From assembly GCA_905197955.1 (NCBI GenBank), contig CAJKAR010000006.1:62001-126000 (forward strand): a stretch of DNA of 64,000 nt, read 5' to 3'. Below the pieces are notes generated by a model, which was given only the letters and a program-made list of their open reading frames with translations, searched no databases and was not told the DNA's origin. Of this stretch, positions 52,033 to 60,000 are shown piece by piece. Each line of letters begins with the position of its first letter. The first letter of the stretch is position 1. The stretch comes from an uncultured Lentisphaeria bacterium (lineage in GTDB: Bacteria > Verrucomicrobiota > Lentisphaeria > Victivallales > UBA1829). The position numbers and the translations under genes were made by a program.

Positions 52033-53894
52033 CACAAATCTCCCGCATTTTTCACGATCCGCCCCTCGGAGAAAATATTCAAATCCAGGGGCAGCTTTGC
52101 CCGGCGGATGTCTTCCATGAACGAGGGCAGATTTCCAGTCGGAACGTGACGGCCGAGCATTTTCCCGTCAGCCCCCCATCCATCCTGATGATACACAAAG
52201 ATATCCTGCATGGTAATCATATCCCCCTCCATCCGCGTGATTTCACTGATGCAGGTCACTTTGCGGGAGCCGTCCTTTTCCCGGTTGATCTGCACAATGA
52301 TCGAAATGGCCGATGCGATCTGCTCCCGGATTGCCCGCAGGGGAAGATCAAATCCGGCCATCAGCACCAGAGTTTCCAGACGGGAAAGCGCATCGCGCGG
52401 TGTATTCGCATGGATCGTAGTCAGCGATCCGTCATGACCGGTGTTCATAGCCTGAAGCATATCCAGGGCTTCTCCGCCGCGGCACTCTCCGATCACAATC
52501 CGGTCGGGACGCATACGCAGCGAGTTGCGGACCAGATCGCGGATGCTGACCTCTCCCTTCCCTTCGATATTCGGCGGCCGGGACTCCAGACGGACCACAT
52601 GATCCTGCCGCAGCTGAAGTTCCGCCGCGTCTTCTATCGTGATAATCCGTTCCGTGTTCGGCAGGAAGGAACTGAGAATATTCAGCAGAGTCGTCTTTCC
52701 GGATCCCGTTCCGCCGGAAATGATGATGTTCTTGCGCATCTTTACACAGACATCCAGAAAATGCGCCATCGGATAGGAGATCGAACCGAAGTCCACCAGA
52801 TTGGATATCTGCAAAGGGGTCTTGGAGAACTTACGGATCGTAATCGAGGGGCCGACCAGAGAGAGCGGCGGAATAATCGCATTCACACGGGAACCGTCCT
52901 TCAGACGGGCATCGACCATCGGGGAGCTCTCATCAATGCGCCTGCCGAGAGGGGAAACGATTCGTTCAATCGCGGCGACCACCTGCTGATTATCGGCGAA
53001 TGCCATATCGGTCTTATGGAGCACACCTTTTGTTTCCACATAGACGCTGTCCGGACCGTTGACCATGATTTCGGTGATTTCAGGCATGGCGATCAGATCC
53101 TCCAGCGGTCCCAGCCCGATGGCCTCATGAACAAGTTCCCGCTCAATTTTCTCCTGCGTCACACCGTTCGGCAGGGGAATGGAGAGTTCAGACATGATTT
53201 CATGAATGGTCTCTTTTGCCTTGTTTTCCAGGACATCCTGTGCCGTGCCGGACATCAGCATCCGCTTGACATTCAGACGTTTCAAAAGTTCCACATGAGC
53301 CTGCCGCTTGATCTCCTGCACGAGCTCTCTTGCCTCCGGCGGAATTCCGGAAACGCGCAGGATCGGGATCTCGGCGGAAGCCGCATCGGAAAACTCCTGC
53401 TTTCCGGCCGGCTCCTTCGGTTTGATCGGAGCAGAGACTTTCAAAGGCGCACCTTCCGGAGAAACGGCGGCAGCGGAAGTAACTGCACGCGCAGGCGCTC
53501 CGGAAGCCGGGAGGGAATCCGAAACCGCAGTAGAAGTCTCTTTATGAAAGACATTTTTAAGGAATCCCAATCCGGAGGACGACTTTTCCTCCGCAGGTTT
53601 CTGTTCCTCCGAGCCGAGCGTAAAGATCTCCGCGGAACCGATTCGAATGGTCGCTCCCGGCGGAACGAGCACTTTCTCGTTCCGGAACTCCTCTCCGTTG
53701 ACGATGATGCCGCCACCGAGATCAAGCACTTTCAAATCATCGGAAACGATCAGCTGACAATGGCGCAGCGCCACCCCCGGCGCAGAAAGATGAATATGAC
53801 ATGCAGGACTGGCACCCACACGATAGACGCCTCCTGAAACCAGACGCATTTTCATTTCATCCCTGCCGGGGATTCTGATCAGAATATCGTACAT
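52032..53894 (-). CDS. tadA: Tad/Flp secretion ATPase (CpaF/TadA) with N-terminal FHA domain
   Basis: This 620-residue hexameric secretion ATPase powers the Tad pathway in related systems. The C-terminal about 430 residues are CpaF-like, with Walker A GGTGSGKTT (about 388-396), Asp box and Walker B regions (RIITIEDAAEL, RPDRIVIGECRGGEA) and His-box TGHDGSLTTIHANT. Unlike standard TadA, residues about 1-100 form an FHA-like domain (GVYRVGASPACHIHL, DLGGGIIVNG), joined by a Pro/Ala-rich linker. It lies 3 bases after cpaB. Confidence 0.9.
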   Translation of the reverse strand: MYDILIRIPGRDEMKMRLVSGGVYRVGASPACHIHLSAPGVALRHCQLIVSDDLKVLDLGGGIIVNGEEFRNEKVLVPPGATIRIGSAEIFTLGSEEQKPAEEKSSSGLGFLKNVFHKETSTAVSDSLPASGAPARAVTSAAAVSPEGAPLKVSAPIKPKEPAGKQEFSDAASAEIPILRVSGIPPEARELVQEIKRQAHVELLKRLNVKRMLMSGTAQDVLENKAKETIHEIMSELSIPLPNGVTQEKIERELVHEAIGLGPLEDLIAMPEITEIMVNGPDSVYVETKGVLHKTDMAFADNQQVVAAIERIVSPLGRRIDESSPMVDARLKDGSRVNAIIPPLSLVGPSITIRKFSKTPLQISNLVDFGSISYPMAHFLDVCVKMRKNIIISGGTGSGKTTLLNILSSFLPNTERIITIEDAAELQLRQDHVVRLESRPPNIEGKGEVSIRDLVRNSLRMRPDRIVIGECRGGEALDMLQAMNTGHDGSLTTIHANTPRDALSRLETLVLMAGFDLPLRAIREQIASAISIIVQINREKDGSRKVTCISEITRMEGDMITMQDIFVYHQDGWGADGKMLGRHVPTGNLPSFMEDIRRAKLPLDLNIFSEGRIVKNAGDL

Positions 53895-53897
53895 GGG

Positions 53898-54695
53898 TCA
53901 GTACCTCGAACGGGAAGCGGAGTTCTCTCTTTCCTTCATGTATTTGGAGACATTCTCCTGAAGATATTTCCAGTTGACGCTCTGGAGATCGCGTGCAACC
54001 GCGGCATCCTCATAATTGCGGAGACTCATCTGAATGCGTCCCTTCTGGGTTGCGAAAATGATCATTTCCACCTCTTTCGGAGAAAGTTCCAGCGTGACGG
54101 TTCCATAACTCCGCGCCCCCTGCCCGCGTCCGCTCTGGAGCCCGTAATCGGTACCGGTGGCGATCACGCGGACCCTCTGAAGAATTGTCAGAGTAATCGT
54201 ATCCATAGATGCATCTCCGCGCATGTCGGGGAACTTGAATGTACCGATCAAATCAACATAGTTGTTCGGCTGGACAAGTCCGGAAACAGATGCGGTCTGA
54301 TCCACGGCAATCGATACGGCACGATACCCCGGCTGAATCAGACGTGTCACGCCATCCCGTCCCACGGAAACAGAATTCTGAAGATCGTTCCACTGGAGAA
54401 TCTTCCCTTTTTCGATCGGCAGCTGCGCTCTGCGGTTGATGATCATATTTTTGGAGGAATAGGGAATATCGCGGCTGGCGGAAATCTGGGATGCGTACAT
54501 TTTGATTTTCTTTCCCTGAATCGCGTCTTCGGTAATCGGTTCATTTTCCGCGATATCCTTGGTTACGACAAGTACAGCAACTTCTGTTGTTGCAGCCTGA
54601 ATCTTCCGTTTTTCCTGATTGATCTGCTGAAACGTGAGCATGAATGCCATCACGCCGAAAAAGACCGCGGCCAAAAGTAAAAGTTTCTGTTTCAT
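53898..54695 (-). CDS. cpaB: Flp pilus assembly protein CpaB/RcpC
   Basis: This 265-residue membrane-anchored periplasmic protein of the Tad pathway has an N-terminal helix (about 5-22), then a SAF domain (VAVLVVTKDIAENEPITEDAI, about 38-58) and the RcpC/CpaB segment PGYRAVSIAVDQTASVSGLV with the following LIGTF. In known systems it supports the secretin channel. ATG 54695 has AAGGA 8 bases upstream; an earlier in-frame ATG lacks one. It opens the eleven-gene operon. Confidence 0.88.
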   Translation of the reverse strand: MKQKLLLLAAVFFGVMAFMLTFQQINQEKRKIQAATTEVAVLVVTKDIAENEPITEDAIQGKKIKMYASQISASRDIPYSSKNMIINRRAQLPIEKGKILQWNDLQNSVSVGRDGVTRLIQPGYRAVSIAVDQTASVSGLVQPNNYVDLIGTFKFPDMRGDASMDTITLTILQRVRVIATGTDYGLQSGRGQGARSYGTVTLELSPKEVEMIIFATQKGRIQMSLRNYEDAAVARDLQSVNWKYLQENVSKYMKERENSASRSRY

Positions 54696-54737
54696 CTGAA
54701 ATCCTTCTCTGTCATTGGTTCCTGCAACTCCGGAGGG

Positions 54738-54766
54738 AATATACACTGCTGATTTTCAAATGTCTA
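54738..54766 (-). promoter_or_regulatory. Likely promoter of the Tad-FHA-PEGA operon
   Basis: On the minus strand TAGACA (54761-54766, five of six consensus bases) and TATATT (54738-54743) have a 17-base spacer, about 35 bases upstream of the cpaB ATG. Confidence 0.6.
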
Positions 54767-54818
54767 TCCGGCACGCAAAGAAAATATTGTTTTTTTCGCC
54801 CGGAGTTTTCGGGGAAAC

Positions 54819-54845
54819 AAAAAAGCCGGCAGATCGCCGGCTTTT
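54819..54845 (-). terminator. Intrinsic terminator of the small exported protein gene
   Basis: AAAAGCCGGC (54821-54830) and GCCGGCTTTT (54836-54845) form a 10-bp hairpin with an AGATC loop. On the minus strand it is followed by TTTTTTGTTT, separating the upstream gene from the Tad promoter. Confidence 0.8.
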
Positions 54846-54869
54846 TCTTCCATCGAACACGGGGAACTA

Positions 54870-55394
54870 TCAATCTCCACCGCCAAGGGAGAGATTCGTT
54901 TTTCCGCCGCCAAGACTGGTGGAAGGAGCTTTAGTCGGTTTTTTGAAACGGGGATCGCCAGGCTTCGCCACGCTATTGGTGTTTCCGGAGAATTTAACAC
55001 CGGTCATCTCCCGGATCTCCTGATCGGCGAGAGAATTGATGTACTTGTCATAATCCTGTTTATAGAACTGAGCTCTGCCCTCAAGACTCATGACTTCGCG
55101 TTTCTGAAGGAATTTGAATGCGCCGTCCTGAATCCAGACACCCTTTTCGTTGATGCTGGCGACTTTCCCTCTGACGACAGCCTTGGAGAGAAGAGTAAAA
55201 GCAACATTCTGTCCCGGTTTCACCTGACGGAAGGGGTGTTCCTTCTTCAAGCGATTGATGATCTGTCCGCGATTCGGCTTCGGAGGAGCTTTCTTCTGAG
55301 GTGCCGGCGCCGGTTTTTTCTCTTCTGCGAAGAGCGGCGCACCGACAAACATCGCAGCAGAAAGAAGCGCGGTAATCAGTAACAGTTTTTTCAT
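54870..55394 (-). CDS. Small exported protein with Sm/SH3-like segment
   Basis: This 174-residue protein has a signal peptide (about 1-23, cut near LFAEE), a Pro/Lys/Ala-rich linker, and a compact domain (about 55-110: VVRGKVASINEKGVWIQDG, then KREVMSLEG). The domain resembles the small barrel at the end of the PEGA lipoprotein in the same strand block. The C-terminus is Gly-rich (SLGGG repeated). AGGAGG precedes the ATG. It has its own promoter and terminator upstream of the Tad operon. No family is recognised. Confidence 0.75.
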   Translation of the reverse strand: MKKLLLITALLSAAMFVGAPLFAEEKKPAPAPQKKAPPKPNRGQIINRLKKEHPFRQVKPGQNVAFTLLSKAVVRGKVASINEKGVWIQDGAFKFLQKREVMSLEGRAQFYKQDYDKYINSLADQEIREMTGVKFSGNTNSVAKPGDPRFKKPTKAPSTSLGGGKTNLSLGGGD

Positions 55395-55495
55395 TTTTCT
55401 ACCTCCTGTTTATCATCGTTCCACTTGACAGTATCCATTTTCCAACGAATCATTTTCTCCGGCCCCCTGCCCTCTCTATTCACACCGGACCAAAT

Positions 55496-55523
55496 ACAAT
55501 ATTCCAAAAACAGGAAAAGTCAA
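55496..55523 (-). promoter_or_regulatory. Likely promoter of the small exported protein gene
   Basis: On the minus strand TTGACT (55518-55523) and TATTGT (55496-55501) are separated by 16 bases. The leader is about 95 bases. Confidence 0.55.
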
Positions 55524-55824
55524 ATACCTTCCATCTGATTTTTGTTTTCACTTCCTCCGACGGACTCCTTATAAGTTTTCTCCGTCAGAAGCCTGCAAAG
55601 GAAAACAATTAAAAATCACAACGCAGCATGAATCAGCCGAAATCAGGGAAAAATGCTTCGACACAAAAAAACAGAGAAAGAGAAATCTGGAAGGCTGTTT
55701 TTGTAAAAAATCAAAAAATTCCATCTCATATCTTTCTAAACCTTCCTCAAAACAAATATTTTTCCACACATAGATTCACAATATCATAAAAACAAAAAAG
55801 AGGAGGGTTTTATTTCTTATGCGT

Positions 55825-55852
55825 TTGATAAAACAAAATTTCATTCTATATT
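55825..55852 (+). promoter_or_regulatory. Likely promoter of the lipoprotein gene
   Basis: TTGATA (55825-55830) and TATATT (55847-55852) are separated by 16 bases. An overlapping TATTAT offers an alternative with 18. Confidence 0.5.
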
Positions 55853-55929
55853 ATATTCAGGAGAGATTATGCTCCGGTGCTATCTTCTTTCAAGAAAGAA
55901 AACAAAAAAATAAATAAGGAACGCATTCA

Positions 55930-56502
55930 ATGAAGAAAATTTTTGCAGCTTTGGCGGCTCTCACGACCGCGCTGGTGTTTACCGCCTGCACAACGACAAA
56001 CACCAGCGATGCCGGAAAGATGAATCTTTATCCGGATCTGTATAAACCGTCCTACGCTTATCGGCCCATCTATGAGGTCAATGCACAGACCAAGGTTTCC
56101 GGAGAAGCCAAGATTCATGTTCTCTTTGGAATCTTCACATGGGGTGTTGACAAGTTTGCGGACAACGCAAGTGTTTTTGCGGAAGATGGAACCTTCTCCT
56201 GGCTTGCCAATGTTTTCCCGTCTGCCAAGAACCTTTCCGGGAAAGCCGCATTCTATGATGCATGCGTGAAAGCAAAATGCGATGCCCTTCTGGCGGCCCG
56301 CTATGAAATCGTCACGGAAGATTACTGGGTCTATCAGTTCGTTCACACGAAGGTTGCCGGTTATCCTGCGGTCATGAAGGGACTCGACAAAGTGAAAGTT
56401 CTTTCCTTCTACATCGACAGAACTGGAACCCCGGTCATCCTGAAAGATAACGATGTCTATGAAAACATCGCTCCTTCTTCCGGAGTATCCAGCTGGTTCT
56501 AA
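55930..56502 (+). CDS. Lipoprotein of unknown function
   Basis: This 190-residue lipoprotein has the lipobox VFTAC (Cys about 20). The mature part has the segments IHVLFGIFTWGVDKFAD and AFYDACVKAKCDALLAARYEI, then YPAVMKGL. This pattern resembles small TRL-like lipoproteins, in which a helical Ala-rich segment is followed by a beta-rich V.GYPA end, but the match is weak. AAGGA lies about 9 bases before the ATG. A promoter and an intrinsic terminator make it monocistronic. Confidence 0.75.
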   Translation: MKKIFAALAALTTALVFTACTTTNTSDAGKMNLYPDLYKPSYAYRPIYEVNAQTKVSGEAKIHVLFGIFTWGVDKFADNASVFAEDGTFSWLANVFPSAKNLSGKAAFYDACVKAKCDALLAARYEIVTEDYWVYQFVHTKVAGYPAVMKGLDKVKVLSFYIDRTGTPVILKDNDVYENIAPSSGVSSWF

Positions 56503-56540
56503 GTCCCGGCCCCAAAAAATATCTTTTTAAGATAGCACAG

Positions 56541-56570
56541 GAAAGGAGGTGAAAAACCTCCTTTCTTTTT
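56541..56570 (+). terminator. Intrinsic terminator of the lipoprotein gene
   Basis: GAAAGGAGG (56541-56549) and CCTCCTTTC (56557-56565) form a 9-bp stem with a 7-base loop and five T residues. The left arm contains AGGAGG by coincidence and is not a good ribosome-binding site for the GTG within it. Confidence 0.75.
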
Positions 56571-56590
56571 CAGGAGAAAGCTCTGTTTTC

Positions 56591-57334
56591 ATGAATACGA
56601 AATCTCTCTTTATTGCAGCTCTTCTGCCTCTTTTTTTCCTGGGCGATGCGAAAGAGGCTGTGAAAGCGCCGGCATCCGCCGTCCCGCAACCGGTCACACT
56701 GAAAGATACAGGGATCCGCAAGATCAAGGATTTTGCGGGAGAATGGATTGCCTATTGGATGCAATACAACCGGATCACGTCGAAATTGAACACGAAGTTT
56801 ATTCTGACGCAGAACGGCGAATGGTATGTTTCCATTGACGGGGCTCCGCCGGAAAAGAAAGGATCCTGGCGCCTAGTGGATGAGTTTCTGCTTCTGAAAC
56901 CGATTGGAGCTTCCGAGAAGAATGAAATGCTGGCTAAACTTGTCGATCAGGATCATTTTCTCATGCAGTCGGAAACGCAGCCGAATCTGGCGGTTGTCTA
57001 CCGCAGAGCATCGACGATCAAACAGGTTGCGCAAACACAGATTCAGGGATCCTGGCGTTTTACGGAACTGCGTCCCAATGACCGGAAGAAACGTCAATCT
57101 CCGTTTCTTCTGAATTTCGATGGAGCGGGCCACTACACGGTTACTCTGCTGGTCAGCAGCTTTCCGGTTCCCAAAGGAGCGGAAAAAGGAACCTACACCA
57201 TCAACGGGGATTTCATTTCCTTGAAAAACGACTGCAAAACTCCTGGGATCTGGAGCAATATGAAATTTCTCTTTTCCTTTGGCAATCTGATTCTGGATTC
57301 CAGAAACAGTTATATCTACGGGGAAAAGGAATAG
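56591..57334 (+). CDS. Exported protein with two lipocalin-like repeats
   Basis: This 247-residue protein has a signal peptide (about 1-20). It consists of two similar beta-rich halves. The first runs from FAGEWIAYW to GSWRLVDEFLLLKP (about 48-105), the second from IQGSWRFTEL to GTYTINGDFISLK (about 150-220), each with a G-x-W start and a ...ng.y.....G.(W/Y).i.gdfl.LK end as in small lipocalin-like domains. ATG 56591 was chosen because the upstream GTG (56549) lies inside a terminator stem. The only Shine-Dalgarno (AGGAG) is about 13 bases away, so translation may be modest. The function is unknown. Confidence 0.68.
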   Translation: MNTKSLFIAALLPLFFLGDAKEAVKAPASAVPQPVTLKDTGIRKIKDFAGEWIAYWMQYNRITSKLNTKFILTQNGEWYVSIDGAPPEKKGSWRLVDEFLLLKPIGASEKNEMLAKLVDQDHFLMQSETQPNLAVVYRRASTIKQVAQTQIQGSWRFTELRPNDRKKRQSPFLLNFDGAGHYTVTLLVSSFPVPKGAEKGTYTINGDFISLKNDCKTPGIWSNMKFLFSFGNLILDSRNSYIYGEKE

Positions 57335-57412
57335 TGCAGAAAAACAGCACGAATCCGGCATTCTGATAGAGAAAAAGAGTCTAAAGAGAGCTCTCTTCGC
57401 TGTTGTATCATC

Positions 57413-57440
57413 TTGAAAAAGAGAGTCTTCATGGTATATT
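57413..57440 (+). promoter_or_regulatory. Likely promoter of the small QueG-like gene
   Basis: TTGAAA (57413-57418) and TATATT (57435-57440) are separated by 16 bases, about 40 bases upstream of the ATG. Confidence 0.55.
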
Positions 57441-57479
57441 CATCACAGAAACACACTTCTAACGGAAAGGTGGTGCACC

Positions 57480-58292
57480 ATGAAAGAAAACCTGAATGCC
57501 GAACAAATCACAGCAATGGTAAAACGACTTTATCTGGCGGCCGGCGGAGACAGTTATTACGATGAACCGCTTGTCAGCTTTGCTTCCGCCGATGACGAGT
57601 GGTACCGGAAATATAAAACACTGATCGGCCCCTTTCACTGGACCCCGCAGGAAGCGCTTCACTTTGACAATCCCGAGGCGACTGCAAAAAGTGTGATTGT
57701 CTGGATTCTTCCCGTCAAGGAATCCATCCGGAAAGCGAACCGGGCGGAGAACCGGATTCCGGCGGTCTCATGGGCGGCGATGCGTTCTTTCGGAGAACTT
57801 GTCAACGAGAATATGAGAAAGCAGCTCTGTCTGCTTCTGAAAAAAAGCGGCTATTCCGCCATTGCACCGCATCTGGAACAGGTCCGGCAGGGATATGATA
57901 TTGTGAAAATGAATTTCAGCTCGCACTGGTCGGAACGTCATACGGCGTTCGTCGCAGGGCTCGGCACATTTGGACTTTCCGCGGGACTGATTACCGAAAA
58001 AGGAGTTGCCATGCGAGTCGGTTCCGTCGTAACGGATCTGGAGCTTCCGCCCGCGAAACGGCCCTACGGCGATGATCCGTTTGCCTGGTGCACCAAATGC
58101 GGAGCCTGTGCAAGACGCTGTCCCGGACATGCAATCGGCAAAACGATCGAAGAACGGGACAAACCGAAGTGCGGTGCCTATGTTGTCGCCAACGTCAATC
58201 CGGAACGGGAGAAACGCTATGGGTGGCTCGATCTCAATCTGGGCTGCGGTCTCTGTCAGACGGGTGTTCCCTGCGAATTCAAGCGTCCGTGA
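57480..58292 (+). CDS. Epoxyqueuosine-reductase-like Fe-S protein
   Basis: This 270-residue cytoplasmic protein has the central pattern of QueG-like proteins (HTAFVAGLGTFGLSAGLIT, about 158-176) and two cysteine sets, CTKCGACARRCPGH (about 204) and CGLCQTGVPCE (about 257). It is shorter than QueG (about 380) because it lacks the C-terminal HEAT-like part. It therefore may be a different reductase or ferredoxin-type protein. AAAGGTGG lies about 7 bases before the ATG. It is a distant relative of the Fe-S protein at 36472-37533. Confidence 0.78.
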   Translation: MKENLNAEQITAMVKRLYLAAGGDSYYDEPLVSFASADDEWYRKYKTLIGPFHWTPQEALHFDNPEATAKSVIVWILPVKESIRKANRAENRIPAVSWAAMRSFGELVNENMRKQLCLLLKKSGYSAIAPHLEQVRQGYDIVKMNFSSHWSERHTAFVAGLGTFGLSAGLITEKGVAMRVGSVVTDLELPPAKRPYGDDPFAWCTKCGACARRCPGHAIGKTIEERDKPKCGAYVVANVNPEREKRYGWLDLNLGCGLCQTGVPCEFKRP

Positions 58293-58308
58293 TCAAGACT
58301 TCTTGCGA

Positions 58309-58896
58309 TCACGCCTTGACCGGGCGCAGGGCAATATGCGGAACGGTCCTGCCGATCGCCAGCCACTCTTTTTCGAAATCGGTTTTGAAGTCCTTCACAT
58401 CATCCAGGACCTCCTGCGGCGCATACTCAAACAGGGCGGAAGTTTCCAGATTCCGCCTTGTTGATTCCATATAATTTGGATCATCGGTTGCGAAATGGAG
58501 GATGCCGTCTTTTTTCAGTACGCGGTTCAGCTGCATCATGAAGTCCGATGACATGAGGCGATTGCCTTTATGCTTGTGTTTCGGCCAGGGATCGGGACAG
58601 AGAATATGGATCCGGTCGAAATAAGAATCCGGCGCAATCAGAGAGATCAGATGCCGCGCTTCCACGCGCAGGAGCTCCAGATTGGAAACGCCTGTACGCC
58701 TTCCGAGCTTTTCCACTTTGCGCAGACGTCCCAGCATGACATCCGCCCCGAAGACCAGCGCCTCCGGCTTTGACTCTGCAAGCCGGACCGTAAATCCGCC
58801 GCTTCCGCAGCCGAGGTCCAGTTCCACTCTTTGTCCCGGTGCGGGCCGCACCACTTCATCCAGCAGACAATACCGTGTATTGAGAATATGAATCAC
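58309..58896 (-). CDS. trmB: tRNA (guanine-46-N7)-methyltransferase
   Basis: This SAM-dependent enzyme forms m7G46 in tRNA. The 195-residue protein has motif I ELDLGCGSGGFTVRLA (about 24-39), FGADVM, and the family's signature CPDPWPKHKHKGNR (about 109-122). Length is slightly shorter than E. coli TrmB because there is no N-terminal extension. It follows the DUF4340 gene by 9 bases and is probably co-transcribed with the Gld-type genes. Confidence 0.93.
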   Translation of the reverse strand: MIHILNTRYCLLDEVVRPAPGQRVELDLGCGSGGFTVRLAESKPEALVFGADVMLGRLRKVEKLGRRTGVSNLELLRVEARHLISLIAPDSYFDRIHILCPDPWPKHKHKGNRLMSSDFMMQLNRVLKKDGILHFATDDPNYMESTRRNLETSALFEYAPQEVLDDVKDFKTDFEKEWLAIGRTVPHIALRPVKA

Positions 58897-58905
58897 TCTG
58901 AATCC

Positions 58906-60000
58906 TTATTGTTTTTTCGGTTGTTCAAACGGCGGAGTTTTCAGCAGATCGAAAACCTGTGCCGTAATTTCATAACAGACATTTTCCCGTCCGGCGGTAA
59001 ACTCCTCCACCGCTTTCCGGGCATCCTCTCCGACTTTCTTTCCTTTTGCCAGCGAAGCCTCCACCGTGAACAGAATCTTTCGGGAATCGTTCTTCAGCCG
59101 ATGGAAACGCAGAGTCCGGATCACGCCAAAGGAATCCTCCACGGAAAACGATGCGAACGCCGGTTCCAGATCCTTGTACTGCGAACGGAATCGCGCATCC
59201 GCGATGTAATGACTGGAAAGAATACGGCAGATTGTCAGAACCGCCTGGCGCGAAACCGTATGATTTCCGGGCCCGAAGGCGGTGAAGTTCGGCGTTTTTC
59301 CACTTCGAAAGATCATCCAGACAGGATTCTTCTGCGGCATCTGCCGGAACTCCATGCGAAGTGCATAAGCGATGTTCCGGAAGACCGGAGCCTGAAGCCA
59401 TGTACCTGTCACAGGATGAAAATCTTCGAACACGGTCGGCGTCAGAAAAACGATGTTGGATCCATCCGGTTTTGCAATGGAAAGATAGCGACCGTCGGGA
59501 ACTCTCTGCTCCTGCGGAGTCATATCATCCGGGAGATTCACAAAATGGCCGCGCCCCATGACCAGATCCATCAGGGATTCCGATTTTCCATTCCGAATGA
59601 CGAAACGGATTCCGGGCACGATCTTCGGATCGGGCTCCTCGGCGGCGACACGCAGACGGCTCATTGTGGCGCGGTCGGCAGGAGCAATGATCTTCAACGG
59701 ACGCATCGTCCTGACAGACTCCAGAAACGCATTGATCTTCGACGGATCGGCGGGCAGATCTCCGCGCTCGGCAACGACCCAGGATCCATTTTTTTTCCGA
59801 AGCGTGGTAGTCAGCACTCTCCAGGAAATTTTGATTTCCTCCGCCTCGTCCGGCTTGAAGCGGGGGAGCACATCCGCGGTCCGAACCGATACGCGGGACA
59901 TGCGGAGCGTTTGAAACCGCTTCAGCAGAGCGATTCCCGCCGCCAGACAGGCGATCACCAGAATCAGTGTATAAACCGCAAACCGTTTTGAGTCTTTCAT
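58906..60000 (-). CDS. DUF4340-domain protein of the Gld-type ABC locus
   Basis: This 364-residue membrane-anchored periplasmic protein has an N-terminal helix (about 8-27) and a DUF4340 domain (KNGSWVVAERGDLPADPSKINAFL type segments near 70-95, then further beta-rich repeats). Such proteins are found with GldF/GldG-type ABC systems. The ATG at 60000 overlaps the upstream stop by 4 bases. Its role is probably accessory to the permease complex. Confidence 0.82.
   Translation of the reverse strand: MKDSKRFAVYTLILVIACLAAGIALLKRFQTLRMSRVSVRTADVLPRFKPDEAEEIKISWRVLTTTLRKKNGSWVVAERGDLPADPSKINAFLESVRTMRPLKIIAPADRATMSRLRVAAEEPDPKIVPGIRFVIRNGKSESLMDLVMGRGHFVNLPDDMTPQEQRVPDGRYLSIAKPDGSNIVFLTPTVFEDFHPVTGTWLQAPVFRNIAYALRMEFRQMPQKNPVWMIFRSGKTPNFTAFGPGNHTVSRQAVLTICRILSSHYIADARFRSQYKDLEPAFASFSVEDSFGVIRTLRFHRLKNDSRKILFTVEASLAKGKKVGEDARKAVEEFTAGRENVCYEITAQVFDLLKTPPFEQPKKQ

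Larger units (their letters stand above)
55395..55929. other. AT-rich intergenic region between divergent small-protein genes
   Basis: It contains the minus-strand promoter at 55496-55523, the plus-strand promoter at 55825-55852, and a 6-bp inverted repeat (GACGGA/TCCGTC near 55559-55586). Short frames at 55569-55769 (minus) and 55820-55918 (plus) have unsuitable composition or poorly placed ribosome-binding sites and are not called. Confidence 0.55.

Noticed and set aside
52146..53837. A 563-codon plus-strand frame opposite tadA, and similar ones opposite nadE, the heparinase-family gene and the glycosyltransferase
   Set aside because: All lie opposite genes with clear catalytic motifs. They arise because codons complementary to stops are rare in these genes.
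55569..55769. A 66-codon minus-strand frame in the AT-rich intergenic region
   Set aside because: Phe/Ser/Cys-rich composition, no ribosome-binding site and no family resemblance.
55820..55918. A 32-codon plus-strand frame before the lipoprotein gene
   Set aside because: Its GAGGAGGG is about 13 bases from the ATG, and the frame covers the likely promoter of the lipoprotein gene.
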